DNA of 64,000 nucleotides from a bacterium 1xD42-87 (GTDB lineage: Bacteria > Bacillota > Clostridia > Lachnospirales > Lachnospiraceae), in assembly GCA_003611805.1 (NCBI GenBank), contig RAYM01000001.1:1-64000 (forward strand), read 5' to 3'. Below, piece by piece: positions 9,128 through 17,098 of this stretch. A model generated the notes under the pieces. That model was not told the DNA's origin, made no database searches, and saw nothing but the letters and a program-made list of their open reading frames with translations. Each line of letters begins with the position of its first letter. Within the stretch, counting starts at the first letter, position 1. The position numbers and the translations under genes were made by a program.

Positions 9128-9160
9128 ATTGTTCATTTATTGTTCATTTTATTCGTTCAT
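9128..9160. repeat. Three tandem ~11-bp iterons upstream of module promoter
   Basis: ATTGTTCATTT (9128-9138), ATTGTTCATTTT (9139-9150) and ATTCGTTCAT (9151-9160) repeat about once per helical turn. They begin five bases upstream of the -35 box. This layout is typical of cooperative regulator binding; the winged-helix protein of the operon is the obvious candidate (inference). Confidence 0.55.
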
Positions 9161-9197
9161 ATAAAAGCGGAGAGCCGCAAACACCCCGGCTCCCCGC
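9161..9197 (-). terminator. Rho-independent terminator of spoVT
   Basis: On the minus strand a GCGG-GAGCCG stem with one mismatch (arms within 9167-9197) closes on a short loop and is followed by TTTTAT. It lies about 40 bases after the spoVT stop codon. Confidence 0.7.
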
Positions 9198-9236
9198 ACA
9201 TCCACCCACTTCCTGCTGTTTCATTTACCGTCTCAT

Positions 9237-9779
9237 CTACTGCTCCATCTGCCGCCCCAGAAATCCTGCCGCCGACTGGATCAGTTTCTGCTCCACTTCT
9301 CCCATCTTGGACTTATGATCCATCTCCACCAATATCACAGAGCCAATCACATCTCCCTCGCAGATAATGGGACTTATCGCTTCATGGCTGAAGTCATCCC
9401 CCTCCAGGCTGACCTGTATGAAATTTCTGTCCCCTTTGGCAGCCACCACACTCTCCCTGTGATCAATTTTTTCCTCCAGCTCCCTGCTGATGGACTTGCC
9501 CAACAGATTCTTCATGCCGCCCGACACCGCGATGAACTGATCCCTGTCCGTGATCAGCGCAATGTGGCCGGAAACCTGCGCCATACTCTCCGCATACTGT
9601 TTGGCAAACGTGCCCATCTCACCGATCGGCGAATATTTTTTTAAAATGATCTCGCCTTCCCTGTCCGTGTATATTTCCAGTGGGTCCGCTTCCCTGATCC
9701 GCAGAGTCCTGCGGATCTCCTTGGGGATTACAATGCGTCCCAGATCATCTATTCTTCTGACAATTCCTGTTGCTTTCAT
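9237..9779 (-). CDS. spoVT: Stage V sporulation protein T
   Basis: This 180-residue protein has the SpoVT plan. An AbrB/MazE-type swapped-hairpin DNA-binding domain is at residues 1-50 (MKATGIVRRIDDLGRIVIPK). A GAF-like domain occupies about 56-178 (MAQVSGHIALITDRDQFIAV onward). SpoVT modulates sigma-G-dependent genes in the forespore. The ATG at 9779 is chosen over an upstream in-frame ATG because GGAGG sits just before it and the family begins MKATGIVR. It is flanked by its own promoter and terminator, so it is monocistronic between the surface protein and the nitrilase module. Confidence 0.95.
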   Translation of the reverse strand: MKATGIVRRIDDLGRIVIPKEIRRTLRIREADPLEIYTDREGEIILKKYSPIGEMGTFAKQYAESMAQVSGHIALITDRDQFIAVSGGMKNLLGKSISRELEEKIDHRESVVAAKGDRNFIQVSLEGDDFSHEAISPIICEGDVIGSVILVEMDHKSKMGEVEQKLIQSAAGFLGRQMEQ

Positions 9780-9859
9780 ATCTGATAACCTCCGTTTGTA
9801 AGTCATAGCCTTATTTTCATTTTTTCTCTGTTTTTTTACTATTATTTGTAAGGCAGGAA

Positions 9860-9888
9860 ATTATATGCATGGAAATTTTCGATTTCCA
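9860..9888 (-). promoter_or_regulatory. Candidate spoVT promoter inside a palindrome
   Basis: TGGAAA (9883-9888) and TATAAT (9860-9865) are 17 bp apart on the minus strand. The -35 and spacer lie in a palindrome with arms TGGAAAT and ATTTCCA (9870-9888), a plausible site for autoregulation. A sporulation sigma factor could also act here; I could not fit its consensus well. Confidence 0.45.
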
Positions 9889-9922
9889 TTTTCAAAATAA
9901 AAAGCAACAGAAAGCTGAATTG

Positions 9923-12900
9923 TCAGTTTTTCTTTCTCTGTAACAGGATAATCCCAGCCACCACCACTGAAGCAATAACTGCCAGCCAGATAAAGCAGCA
10001 TATCCCCAAAAATGTCGGACAGGCATGACACAGACCGCACCTGCCACTTTCCTCCATCCTGTCCGCCTGTCCGTAAACAAGCGCGTAAGCGGAGAACAAA
10101 TCGGTACGTATCGTCACCGTTTTCGGATCATCATCCATATCTGCCAAAAGAGTATATTCCCCTTCATGGGAGCGAATAATATAAAACTCTCTGCCGTCCT
10201 CCCTTAGTCCCTTCGGTATGCCCATGACGACTTCTATCGGTTCGCCCGTAGAAGTAACAGTCTCCCAATCGCCCTCTCCGATTTTGACAAACACAGAAAT
10301 ATCAACATACCTTCCGAGCGTCAGTTCGGGCATTGTCTCACGGCACTGTGCAAGTCCGCTTTCGATCACCTCTTTATCCTGTCCTGCCACGGTTTCCGAA
10401 ATGTCTTTTACGTCTATCCTGACTTCTATGTTTTCACCGTAATTCACAAGTTGTATCTGCTCCGGCGACAATACCGTGTTAGCCAACACAACCGTATCTG
10501 TCACTCCGGCATTGCATTTCCCATCATCACAGACCACCCTGACAGTCACCGTGCCTTTCCCCACCTCAAACATCGTGGCAGTTTTCTGGTTTTCTGTCAG
10601 ATTTCCTGTTTCGACAGTTTCTCCTGATATGGCAATCCTGCCGCCATCCACTGCCGCCTGTACGGTTTGTGCCGTTCTATCTTCTGTTTGCTGCACAGTG
10701 CCTGTCTGTGCCGCTTTTTCCTCCGGCTGCTGCACCCTGTCTTCCCGTGCGGTTCCGCCTTCCGCCTGCTGCCCTGCCGTTATCTTAGCGGAATCCATGC
10801 CGTCCTGTTGTGCCGTGGCTTTGCTTTCCTGCCCCGCGCCCTGACCCGGCCTTCTTCCCAGCTGTTTTGGTGTCTGTGCCCCGGGCTGTTTTTCAGGATC
10901 GCCCGCTGTCCCGGCAACCGGCTGGGGTGACTTCACCGGTGTTACTGTCGGCGGGTTAATCGGTTGCTGTGCCGTCGGTGACTGTGGCGTATCTGAGGGC
11001 TGTTGGTTTCCTGTCGGGTTTTGTGTCTCAGACCCGGCATGATCCGGCTTATCCTTATCCGAATCCCCTTTGTCCGGATTTTTTATTTTTCTTTTGTAGC
11101 CGCAGTCATTACAGGTAGTATCCCTGTCATTATCATAACGGTGCTTGCTCTTTGCACCCGCTGCGCCGCAGCTGCATACCTTCCAGTGGTCTTTTGCATC
11201 ATGCCGCCATTCCTTATAATCGTGCGTATGGCTCTCTCCTGTTGCCGGAATGGTTTTGTTGATCGTCACGTCGTCTCTCACAGTGCTGTCTCTCTTACTT
11301 ACAATCGAGACACCTCCGCTGATATTTCCGGGCGCGTCTGAGGTTGCATCTGTTTTCGACAAATCCCCTACCGTCACCGTCACATCCTCTATGCCCGCAT
11401 TGGAAAGCGCCGTGTCGATGGCGTTCTGGATATCCTCTTTGGTCGTCTCGTTGGTGGCGGTGATTCCTGCGAGGGTGTCCTGCACAATCTTTTTTGCCGC
11501 CGCTACTTTCTCGGCTTCTGTTGCCGGCAGTTTGGCTATGGTCTTATTGATTGTTACACTGTCTTTTACACTGCTGTCGTTTTGGCTTGTGACAGATACC
11601 ATCCCACTAAGACTTCCTGTTGCGCCTGTGGTTGCATCCGTTTTCGACAAATCCCCTACCGTCACCGTCACATCCCCTATGCCCGCATTGGAAAGCGCCG
11701 TGTCGATGGCGTTCTGGATATCCGTTTTGGTCGTCTCGTTGGTTACGGTAATTCCTGCGAGGGTATCCTGCACTACCTTCTTTGCCGCCGCTACTTTCTC
11801 CTCCTCCGTTTTTACCCGGATTGTCTGTGTGGCAGTCGCCATATTTCCAGCATGATCTACCGCCTTGACCGTTATTGTTGTATCACCATTAGGAATCTGC
11901 GCTGCCGGGATGGTAAATGCTGCGCTTGTTTTCATGCTTGCAGTAAAATTCTGCTGAATCTCCGTTTCCCCACTATTACCAATCTGATAACTGACAGACG
12001 CAATACCCCCGGAGACGGCATTTTCCTTATCATCCGTTACTGTCACGGTAATATCGGGAGCTGAATCATATGCTTCCGCTGATACAGCGCCGCCATTCAC
12101 CAGAAATGAAATCTGTGGCGCATTATCCTCAATAATAATACCCGTCGCATTTAGTCCGTCGCCTACTGTCACGTCCTCCGATGTGTTTCCAGCCTTGTCG
12201 GTACAGGCAATCGCTACCGTTCCTTTAAAATCTGCCGAAACGGTAACTTGTGCTTTACCGTTCGCAATCGCTGCCGTCTGTTTGCTCCCCGCAGCGCCCG
12301 CCGACGTTACAGTATAGGTTATTTCATCCGCCCCGCTGCCTTCTTCCGTTACAGGCACGGTCACTGTCAGGCTGTCGTTTCCAATCAGCCAGTTCCATAA
12401 GTTTTTCGCCTGATAGCTATATTGCAAAGAACCGATCACTGGCGCAATGTCGTCTGTCCACTTCGCCCAATACTCCTTATCTCCGACATCAGCAGCGGAA
12501 ATCTCTGTCACTTTTTCACCATCACAAGCCTCAGTGTCATACCAGCCTTCAAAGGAATAACCCGTTCTCGTCCAGTCTGTCGGCAAGGATATTCCCGTTC
12601 CATAGGTATAGGTAGTAAGATCTGTGCCGCCGCTTCCTCCATTTCCGTTTAAAGTCACCTTATAATCTTCCACAGTCCAATGTGCTGTGTATTCACGGTC
12701 CCCTGTACTTCCTGCTTGAATAGTAACGTCTTTGTTATTACTGCCTGATAAATCTGTGCCGCTCCATCCCGTAAAAGTATAACCAGTTCTCGTTGGATTT
12801 TTTAAGATTATGTTACTGCTTTCAATCGTGTAACTTTCCGGATTGCCAGTTACAGTTCCTCCGGCCAACAGATAGGTAATCTGATATGTTTCCGGAACCC

Positions 12901-14743
12901 ACTCAGCATAAAAAACAGTGTCCTTATCAAGCGTCACAGAAGACCCTGCAGGCACGATCTCTGTACCATTCGGACCATCCCTCCAACCGTTCACTAAATA
13001 TCCTTTCAGATTAAATGCCGTTCCATTATTTAACTTAACCGAAGACCCTTTAATTTCTGTTTCTGTTTCTTTGACAGTGGCGGTTACAGTCCCTTTCTGC
13101 TCGCCGGCAGTTCCTTCACCTCCGTTTGCATCATAAGATATACTAATCTCCTTCTCATATCTCCCGTAAAAGTTCCTGTCACTATTAAGATCGACATATA
13201 GTCCCTGGCCAGTGGATACACCCGATCCCTCCATAATCCAGGTTTTCGGAGTATAACCTTTATCTGTTGTCTGCGACCATTCCTTCAGATATGGTGCATA
13301 AGCCCTTCCTTTCATTTCATTATTATAAATGGTTGCTGTCCTTGTTTCCTTATCCCCGGTTTTTCCCGAATAAAAGTCATAATACAGCGTTTTCTTATAA
13401 ATCGCATATAACGTAACATCAGCTGCTCCCATTGTCAGTGTAATAAGTCCTGTTTTGGCAGTTTTACTTGTATTCCATCCGACAAACTCCCAGTCCTTCT
13501 TTGACGCTGAAGGCGCTAAGTCTATCAACGCGCCCTCGCTCACCGTATCGGAAGTCTTTTCGGCGGAAGTTCCGCCGTTCGCGCTGTAATTATAGGTGAC
13601 AGTATGTTCTGCTACCCGTGCGGCAACCCTTCTCGGCTTTGTGCCAGTCTGCGCCACTGTCACGGTAATCCGCGGCAGGCCAATGCCCTCCATGCGCGCA
13701 TACCCCTCCGGCAAAACGGCGGTAAAGAGATAGACGCCCTCTGTATCTTTGTCATACGCCGGGGCAGACCTCCATGTAACACCCGTAATGATAACTGTGT
13801 CCGTGTCATACACCTGACTTTTTTCTATGTCGTCAGCATCTTCCTTATTTTCCTTCTCTGACGGATTTTCTAACCGCTCAACAGTTATCACATGCTCCGC
13901 CTGATATTCGGGCAGAGTGACGGTATGTGTTTCCTGCTTAAGTTCCGTATCCTCCGATTCACCGGAAAGCGCACTGTCCCCCTCGCCGCCTGTTTCGTCA
14001 CCGCTCTCTATTATGATCGTTTCTTCCGCAGCAGCCTCCTCTGGCTGTGTGTCCTGCTCTACTTGATCCACATTTTCGTTTTCTTCCTTGCTGCCGGAAT
14101 TATCCGCTTCGCTTTCTTTTCCGTCAGACGGCCCTGTTGTTTCCCCACCAGTTTCTTCCCCGCCAGACGGCTCTGTTGTTTCTCCGCCGCTTTCTCCGCC
14201 GTCAGACGGCCCTGTTGTTTCCTCATCAGTTTCTTCTCCGTCAGAGGGCTCTGTTGTTTCCTCATCAGTTTCTTCTCCGTCAGAGGGCTCTGTTGTTTCC
14301 TCATCAGTTTCTTCTCCGTCAGAGGGCTCCCCTGTGTCTTCACCGATCTCATCTTTGTCAGACGGGGGATTCGCATCCGTTTCCTCATCGACGTCCCCGA
14401 TTTCCCGGTCATCTGCATCCTCATCCGAATTTTCCGCAGAGCCTTGACCGTCCTGCACCACGACCGCCTCCAACGTATCGGGCAGAGTCAGTTCTTCCAG
14501 CCCCGTCCCAAGCGGAACGGTCTGTTCCTTTATCTCTTCCGGCAAATCAGAAAAGCCGGATATGTATAGGTCTTTCTCCTCTTTTTCTCTTTCCGCTGCA
14601 AAGACGAAAAATGTCTCCAATATATTTGGATACGTCGCAAACAGCACGCACAGGCTGAGCGCTGCCGCCAAGATACGCAAATGTCTTTTTCTCCTCAACT
14701 TTATCCATACTCTTTGTTCATCCGTCCATTCCGTATTACCCAT
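9923..14743 (-). CDS. Large repeat-rich cell-surface protein
   Basis: This 1606-residue exported protein begins with a basic stretch and a hydrophobic export signal (about residues 23-49). A long acidic Glu/Asp/Thr/Ser tract follows, containing perfect 13-residue repeats. Four InlB B-repeat-like modules come next (each ending near GYTFTGW or GYSFEGW, then AHW/AKW), and then Ig-like domains. There are two 96-residue tandem modules starting EEKVAAAKK, a Cys/His-rich segment (CSCG and CNDCG), a Pro/Gln linker and a beta-rich domain. A final membrane helix ends in QRKKN, so the protein is membrane-anchored rather than LPXTG-sorted. The role is probably adhesion or envelope; the ligand is unknown. 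AAAAGGAG precedes the ATG. Confidence 0.85.
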   Translation of the reverse strand: MGNTEWTDEQRVWIKLRRKRHLRILAAALSLCVLFATYPNILETFFVFAAEREKEEKDLYISGFSDLPEEIKEQTVPLGTGLEELTLPDTLEAVVVQDGQGSAENSDEDADDREIGDVDEETDANPPSDKDEIGEDTGEPSDGEETDEETTEPSDGEETDEETTEPSDGEETDEETTGPSDGGESGGETTEPSGGEETGGETTGPSDGKESEADNSGSKEENENVDQVEQDTQPEEAAAEETIIIESGDETGGEGDSALSGESEDTELKQETHTVTLPEYQAEHVITVERLENPSEKENKEDADDIEKSQVYDTDTVIITGVTWRSAPAYDKDTEGVYLFTAVLPEGYARMEGIGLPRITVTVAQTGTKPRRVAARVAEHTVTYNYSANGGTSAEKTSDTVSEGALIDLAPSASKKDWEFVGWNTSKTAKTGLITLTMGAADVTLYAIYKKTLYYDFYSGKTGDKETRTATIYNNEMKGRAYAPYLKEWSQTTDKGYTPKTWIMEGSGVSTGQGLYVDLNSDRNFYGRYEKEISISYDANGGEGTAGEQKGTVTATVKETETEIKGSSVKLNNGTAFNLKGYLVNGWRDGPNGTEIVPAGSSVTLDKDTVFYAEWVPETYQITYLLAGGTVTGNPESYTIESSNIILKNPTRTGYTFTGWSGTDLSGSNNKDVTIQAGSTGDREYTAHWTVEDYKVTLNGNGGSGGTDLTTYTYGTGISLPTDWTRTGYSFEGWYDTEACDGEKVTEISAADVGDKEYWAKWTDDIAPVIGSLQYSYQAKNLWNWLIGNDSLTVTVPVTEEGSGADEITYTVTSAGAAGSKQTAAIANGKAQVTVSADFKGTVAIACTDKAGNTSEDVTVGDGLNATGIIIEDNAPQISFLVNGGAVSAEAYDSAPDITVTVTDDKENAVSGGIASVSYQIGNSGETEIQQNFTASMKTSAAFTIPAAQIPNGDTTITVKAVDHAGNMATATQTIRVKTEEEKVAAAKKVVQDTLAGITVTNETTKTDIQNAIDTALSNAGIGDVTVTVGDLSKTDATTGATGSLSGMVSVTSQNDSSVKDSVTINKTIAKLPATEAEKVAAAKKIVQDTLAGITATNETTKEDIQNAIDTALSNAGIEDVTVTVGDLSKTDATSDAPGNISGGVSIVSKRDSTVRDDVTINKTIPATGESHTHDYKEWRHDAKDHWKVCSCGAAGAKSKHRYDNDRDTTCNDCGYKRKIKNPDKGDSDKDKPDHAGSETQNPTGNQQPSDTPQSPTAQQPINPPTVTPVKSPQPVAGTAGDPEKQPGAQTPKQLGRRPGQGAGQESKATAQQDGMDSAKITAGQQAEGGTAREDRVQQPEEKAAQTGTVQQTEDRTAQTVQAAVDGGRIAISGETVETGNLTENQKTATMFEVGKGTVTVRVVCDDGKCNAGVTDTVVLANTVLSPEQIQLVNYGENIEVRIDVKDISETVAGQDKEVIESGLAQCRETMPELTLGRYVDISVFVKIGEGDWETVTSTGEPIEVVMGIPKGLREDGREFYIIRSHEGEYTLLADMDDDPKTVTIRTDLFSAYALVYGQADRMEESGRCGLCHACPTFLGICCFIWLAVIASVVVAGIILLQRKKN
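11236..11812 (-). repeat. Two 288-bp tandem repeats within surface protein gene
   Basis: The DNA repeats with a 288-bp period (96 residues). Each unit starts EEKVAAAKK, continues through QDTLAGIT and DIQNAIDTALSNAG, and ends in VTINKTI. The copies are nearly identical over their first two thirds, consistent with recent duplication. The unit count could vary among strains. Confidence 0.8.
14090..14340 (-). repeat. 39-bp coding minisatellite (13-residue acidic repeats)
   Basis: A 39-bp unit encoding EPSDGEETDEETT recurs. Copies beginning at 14241, 14280 and 14319 are almost identical and spaced exactly 39 bp, with more degenerate copies to the right. Length changes by slippage would stay in frame. 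Confidence 0.8.
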
Positions 14744-14945
14744 TTGTGTTCTCCTTTTCGATTTTGTATTTTACACGAAACTATTAACATGTAACCCAAT
14801 ATTCCTTCATAGATTTACTGCTGTCCGATCTGCCATCTTTTCACCCTCCCATTAAACAAATACTTATGCGCATAAGCAGACTCGTAAGGCTTCCCCACCA
14901 TGCCCTCACGCAAGGTCCTTCCAACTCTGCTCATGCGCGCAAAAA

Positions 14946-14995
14946 GCCGCTATCTTCACAGAGACATACTGTTCTTGCTCTGTAAAGACAGCGGC
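14946..14995 (-). promoter_or_regulatory. Terminator-like hairpin upstream of surface protein gene
   Basis: On the minus strand GCCGCT, TCTT and ACAGAG pair with CTCTGT, AAGA and AGCGGC, separated by small bulges. The stem is followed by TTTTT (14941-14945). It sits 200 bases before the surface protein start in the sense direction. No gene upstream on that strand needs a terminator, so it may be a leader attenuator. Confidence 0.5.
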
Positions 14996-15247
14996 AATAT
15001 AATAAACTTTGTAATGTTTTTACATAATAAGCACCCAAAAAAGGGCACAGAACGCCTAATGCTTGCTTGCTGTACATTTGTGTCAACTCCTTTTTCCCTT
15101 AAATATTTGCTGAAATTGCAAATAAAATTATTTTTTGTCAGTTTACAGTTCAAGTAGTTATCTCATTATACATGAAGGAGATTATTTTTCTACCGAAATG
15201 GTACGGATTGCGTTTTTTTTGGTATACTTTGTATATATTGGTCGATG

Positions 15248-15334
15248 TAAAGTCGGCTGGGTCGATTGCAAACCGACTTTCCCGTTTTGTAACCGACTTT
15301 CACATTTTGAAAACAGCATTTGCCGTCATAATAT
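15248..15334 (+). promoter_or_regulatory. Nitroreductase promoter with upstream direct repeats
   Basis: TTGAAA (15307-15312) and TAATAT (15329-15334) are 16 bp apart, about 35 bases before the start codon. Upstream, two similar blocks containing AACCGACTTTC (15266-15289 and 15287-15309) repeat with a 21-22 bp period, two helical turns. A further AAAGTCGG (about 15249) forms an inverted arm with CCGACTTT. The second copy runs into the -35, so these look like operator sites. Confidence 0.55.
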
Positions 15335-15370
15335 ATTATACTGATTGTACTATCGGAAAAAGGAGTCATA

Positions 15371-16102
15371 ATGACGAATGAAATCATAAAATCTCTATAT
15401 GAAAGAAAATCTACCCGTGTATTTACCGACGAAGAAATATCTCGTGAAGATAAAAACAGTATTTTGCAGGCGGCATTGCAGGCACCTTCGGCTGGATGTC
15501 AACTGCTATATACTATCCTCGACATCACGGATAAAGAAAAAAAGGAAAAGCTTGCCGTACTGTGTGACAACCAGCTCTTTATGGCAAAGGCAAAAATGAT
15601 GCTTGTCTTTTGTGCAGACTGCCGGAAATGGCTCTCCTTTTATGAGGAAGCGGGACTGAAACCGCGCGCCCCCGGTGTCGGCGATTTGCTGCTGGCTGTG
15701 GAAGATGCACTGATCGCGGCGCAAAACACTGTGACGGCAGCGGATAGTCTGGGAATCGGCTCCTGTTATATCGGCGATGTCATGGAAAACGTAGAAGAAA
15801 TGAAAACGGTTTTACAGCTTCCCAAATATGTATACCCCGCATGTCTGCTTGTTTTCGGACATCCAACCGAGCAGCAGAAGATTCGGAAAAAGCCGGAACG
15901 GTTCAGGGTATCCGATATCGTCTGCGAAAACAGTTATCAGGATAAGTCCGGTGCGCAGATAAGGGAAATGTTTTCAGAACGAACAGACGGAAAAAGCTAT
16001 GATGAATGGATGGAGGCTTTCTGGAAAAGAAAATACGAATCGGATTTTTCCAAAGAGATGAACCGCTCAATGGAAGTATATCTGCAGGATTTCCTGAAAT
16101 AA
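15371..16102 (+). CDS. Nitroreductase-family flavoprotein
   Basis: This 243-residue protein is of the NfsA/FRP-like nitroreductase family. RKSTRVFTDEEI near the N-terminus and AALQAPSAGCQ supply FMN phosphate and ribityl contacts, and GIGSCYIGDV provides the later FMN segment. These enzymes reduce nitro compounds, quinones or flavins with NAD(P)H. The C-terminal 50 residues (DKSGAQIREMFSERTDGKSY onward) are a common family extension. It is followed after 48 bp by an AEC-type transporter and probably co-transcribed with it. Repeated operator-like sites upstream suggest inducible control. The physiological substrate is unknown. AAAAAGGAG supports the start. Confidence 0.85.
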   Translation: MTNEIIKSLYERKSTRVFTDEEISREDKNSILQAALQAPSAGCQLLYTILDITDKEKKEKLAVLCDNQLFMAKAKMMLVFCADCRKWLSFYEEAGLKPRAPGVGDLLLAVEDALIAAQNTVTAADSLGIGSCYIGDVMENVEEMKTVLQLPKYVYPACLLVFGHPTEQQKIRKKPERFRVSDIVCENSYQDKSGAQIREMFSERTDGKSYDEWMEAFWKRKYESDFSKEMNRSMEVYLQDFLK

Positions 16103-16150
16103 AAAAACGAATGTCTTCTGATCGTTTAAAAAATGGAGGTAAATTAACAT

Positions 16151-17086
16151 ATGGCACAGACATTATCGGTTCTTGAAATGGTAGTACCCGTTATAGTCAT
16201 GCTCCTTATCGGCTATTTCTGCCGGGTATCCGGCATCCTTACCAAAGAGGGGTTAAACGGCGTCAAGAGTGTCATCTCAAACGTCACCCTGCCGGTTGTA
16301 TTGTTTCAAGCCTTTTACGCAACATCCTACTCCCTCGACAGCCTGTTTATGTTCAGCGTTGTTTTTATAAGCTGCCTGCTGGCTCTGGGATGCGGCTTCC
16401 TGTTAAACCGCTTTATACCCAATTCCAAGCTTATGCCCTATCTGCTGTCCGGCTTTGAGGTCGGTATGCTGGGGTACGCCCTGTACGGACTGCTCGCCGG
16501 TCCCGACCGGCTTTCCTACATGGCGACCGTGGATTTAGGACAGGTGCTGTTTGTATTCACGATATACCTCACACTTTTGAAAAATGCCACGGGACAGAAA
16601 CCGTCCCTCAAAGAAATGTTAAAAGAAATGTGTAAAAATCCCGCTTTCCGGGGCGTTACCCTCGGGCTTATTGTGGGCGTTACGGGGCTCGGCAATCTGA
16701 TCACCGCCTCTCCCGTCAGCCCGATATTCTCCGCTGTTATTGAAATGATCACCCTACCCACATCCGCTATGATCCTGATTATCGTGGGCTATGAACTGTC
16801 CCTGCGAAAAGACCTGATCGTCCCGGTTGTAAAGACACTGGTTTTCCGTACCGTGGTGATGGGCGTACTTTTATGCGCCGCCGCCCTGATCGTCTTTCAG
16901 GTCATGCCTTTTGACAAACAGCTTTTTATGGCATTGGTTCTGCTGTTCGCCCTGCCAGCACCATTTGTCATCCCGCTATACGCGGACGTGGAATCGGAGG
17001 GTGTCTATATCTCCAACACTCTCTCCATGGGAACGCTGATTACGATTTTGATCTTTGTGGGGCTGTCGGTGTATGCGGTGGCATGA
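16151..17086 (+). CDS. AEC-family transporter (auxin efflux carrier-like permease)
   Basis: This 311-residue polytopic membrane protein has about ten hydrophobic segments in the two-halves arrangement of the AEC family. A polar interruption comes at NATGQKPSLKEMLKEMCKNP in mid-protein, and the Pro-containing motif VTLPVVLFQAF lies in the first half. Bacterial relatives export or import malonate and other organic anions. The start is supported by GGAGG nine bases upstream. It lies in an apparent operon with the nitroreductase gene, which may point to export of a reduced product or of a related toxic organic acid. That link is inference. Confidence 0.85.
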   Translation: MAQTLSVLEMVVPVIVMLLIGYFCRVSGILTKEGLNGVKSVISNVTLPVVLFQAFYATSYSLDSLFMFSVVFISCLLALGCGFLLNRFIPNSKLMPYLLSGFEVGMLGYALYGLLAGPDRLSYMATVDLGQVLFVFTIYLTLLKNATGQKPSLKEMLKEMCKNPAFRGVTLGLIVGVTGLGNLITASPVSPIFSAVIEMITLPTSAMILIIVGYELSLRKDLIVPVVKTLVFRTVVMGVLLCAAALIVFQVMPFDKQLFMALVLLFALPAPFVIPLYADVESEGVYISNTLSMGTLITILIFVGLSVYAVA

Positions 17087-17098
17087 TCGCCTTTCTTT

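Larger units (their letters stand above)
14744..15370. other. Long non-coding region between surface protein and nitroreductase genes
   Basis: This 627-bp divergent region holds a hairpin near 14946-14995, tandem direct repeats at 15266-15309 and a promoter for the nitroreductase gene. Short frames are present (for example 14815-14934) but lack ribosome binding sites. I see no RNA gene. Confidence 0.5.

Noticed and set aside
14088-14658. Antisense Ser/Val/Pro-rich and Leu/Pro/Arg-rich frames opposite the surface protein repeats
   Set aside because: They are by-products of the repetitive acidic coding tract on the other strand.
14815-14934. 39-residue frame (MSRVGRTLREGM...) upstream of the surface protein
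   Set aside because: It has no ribosome binding site and sits directly after a terminator-like hairpin; more likely untranslated leader.
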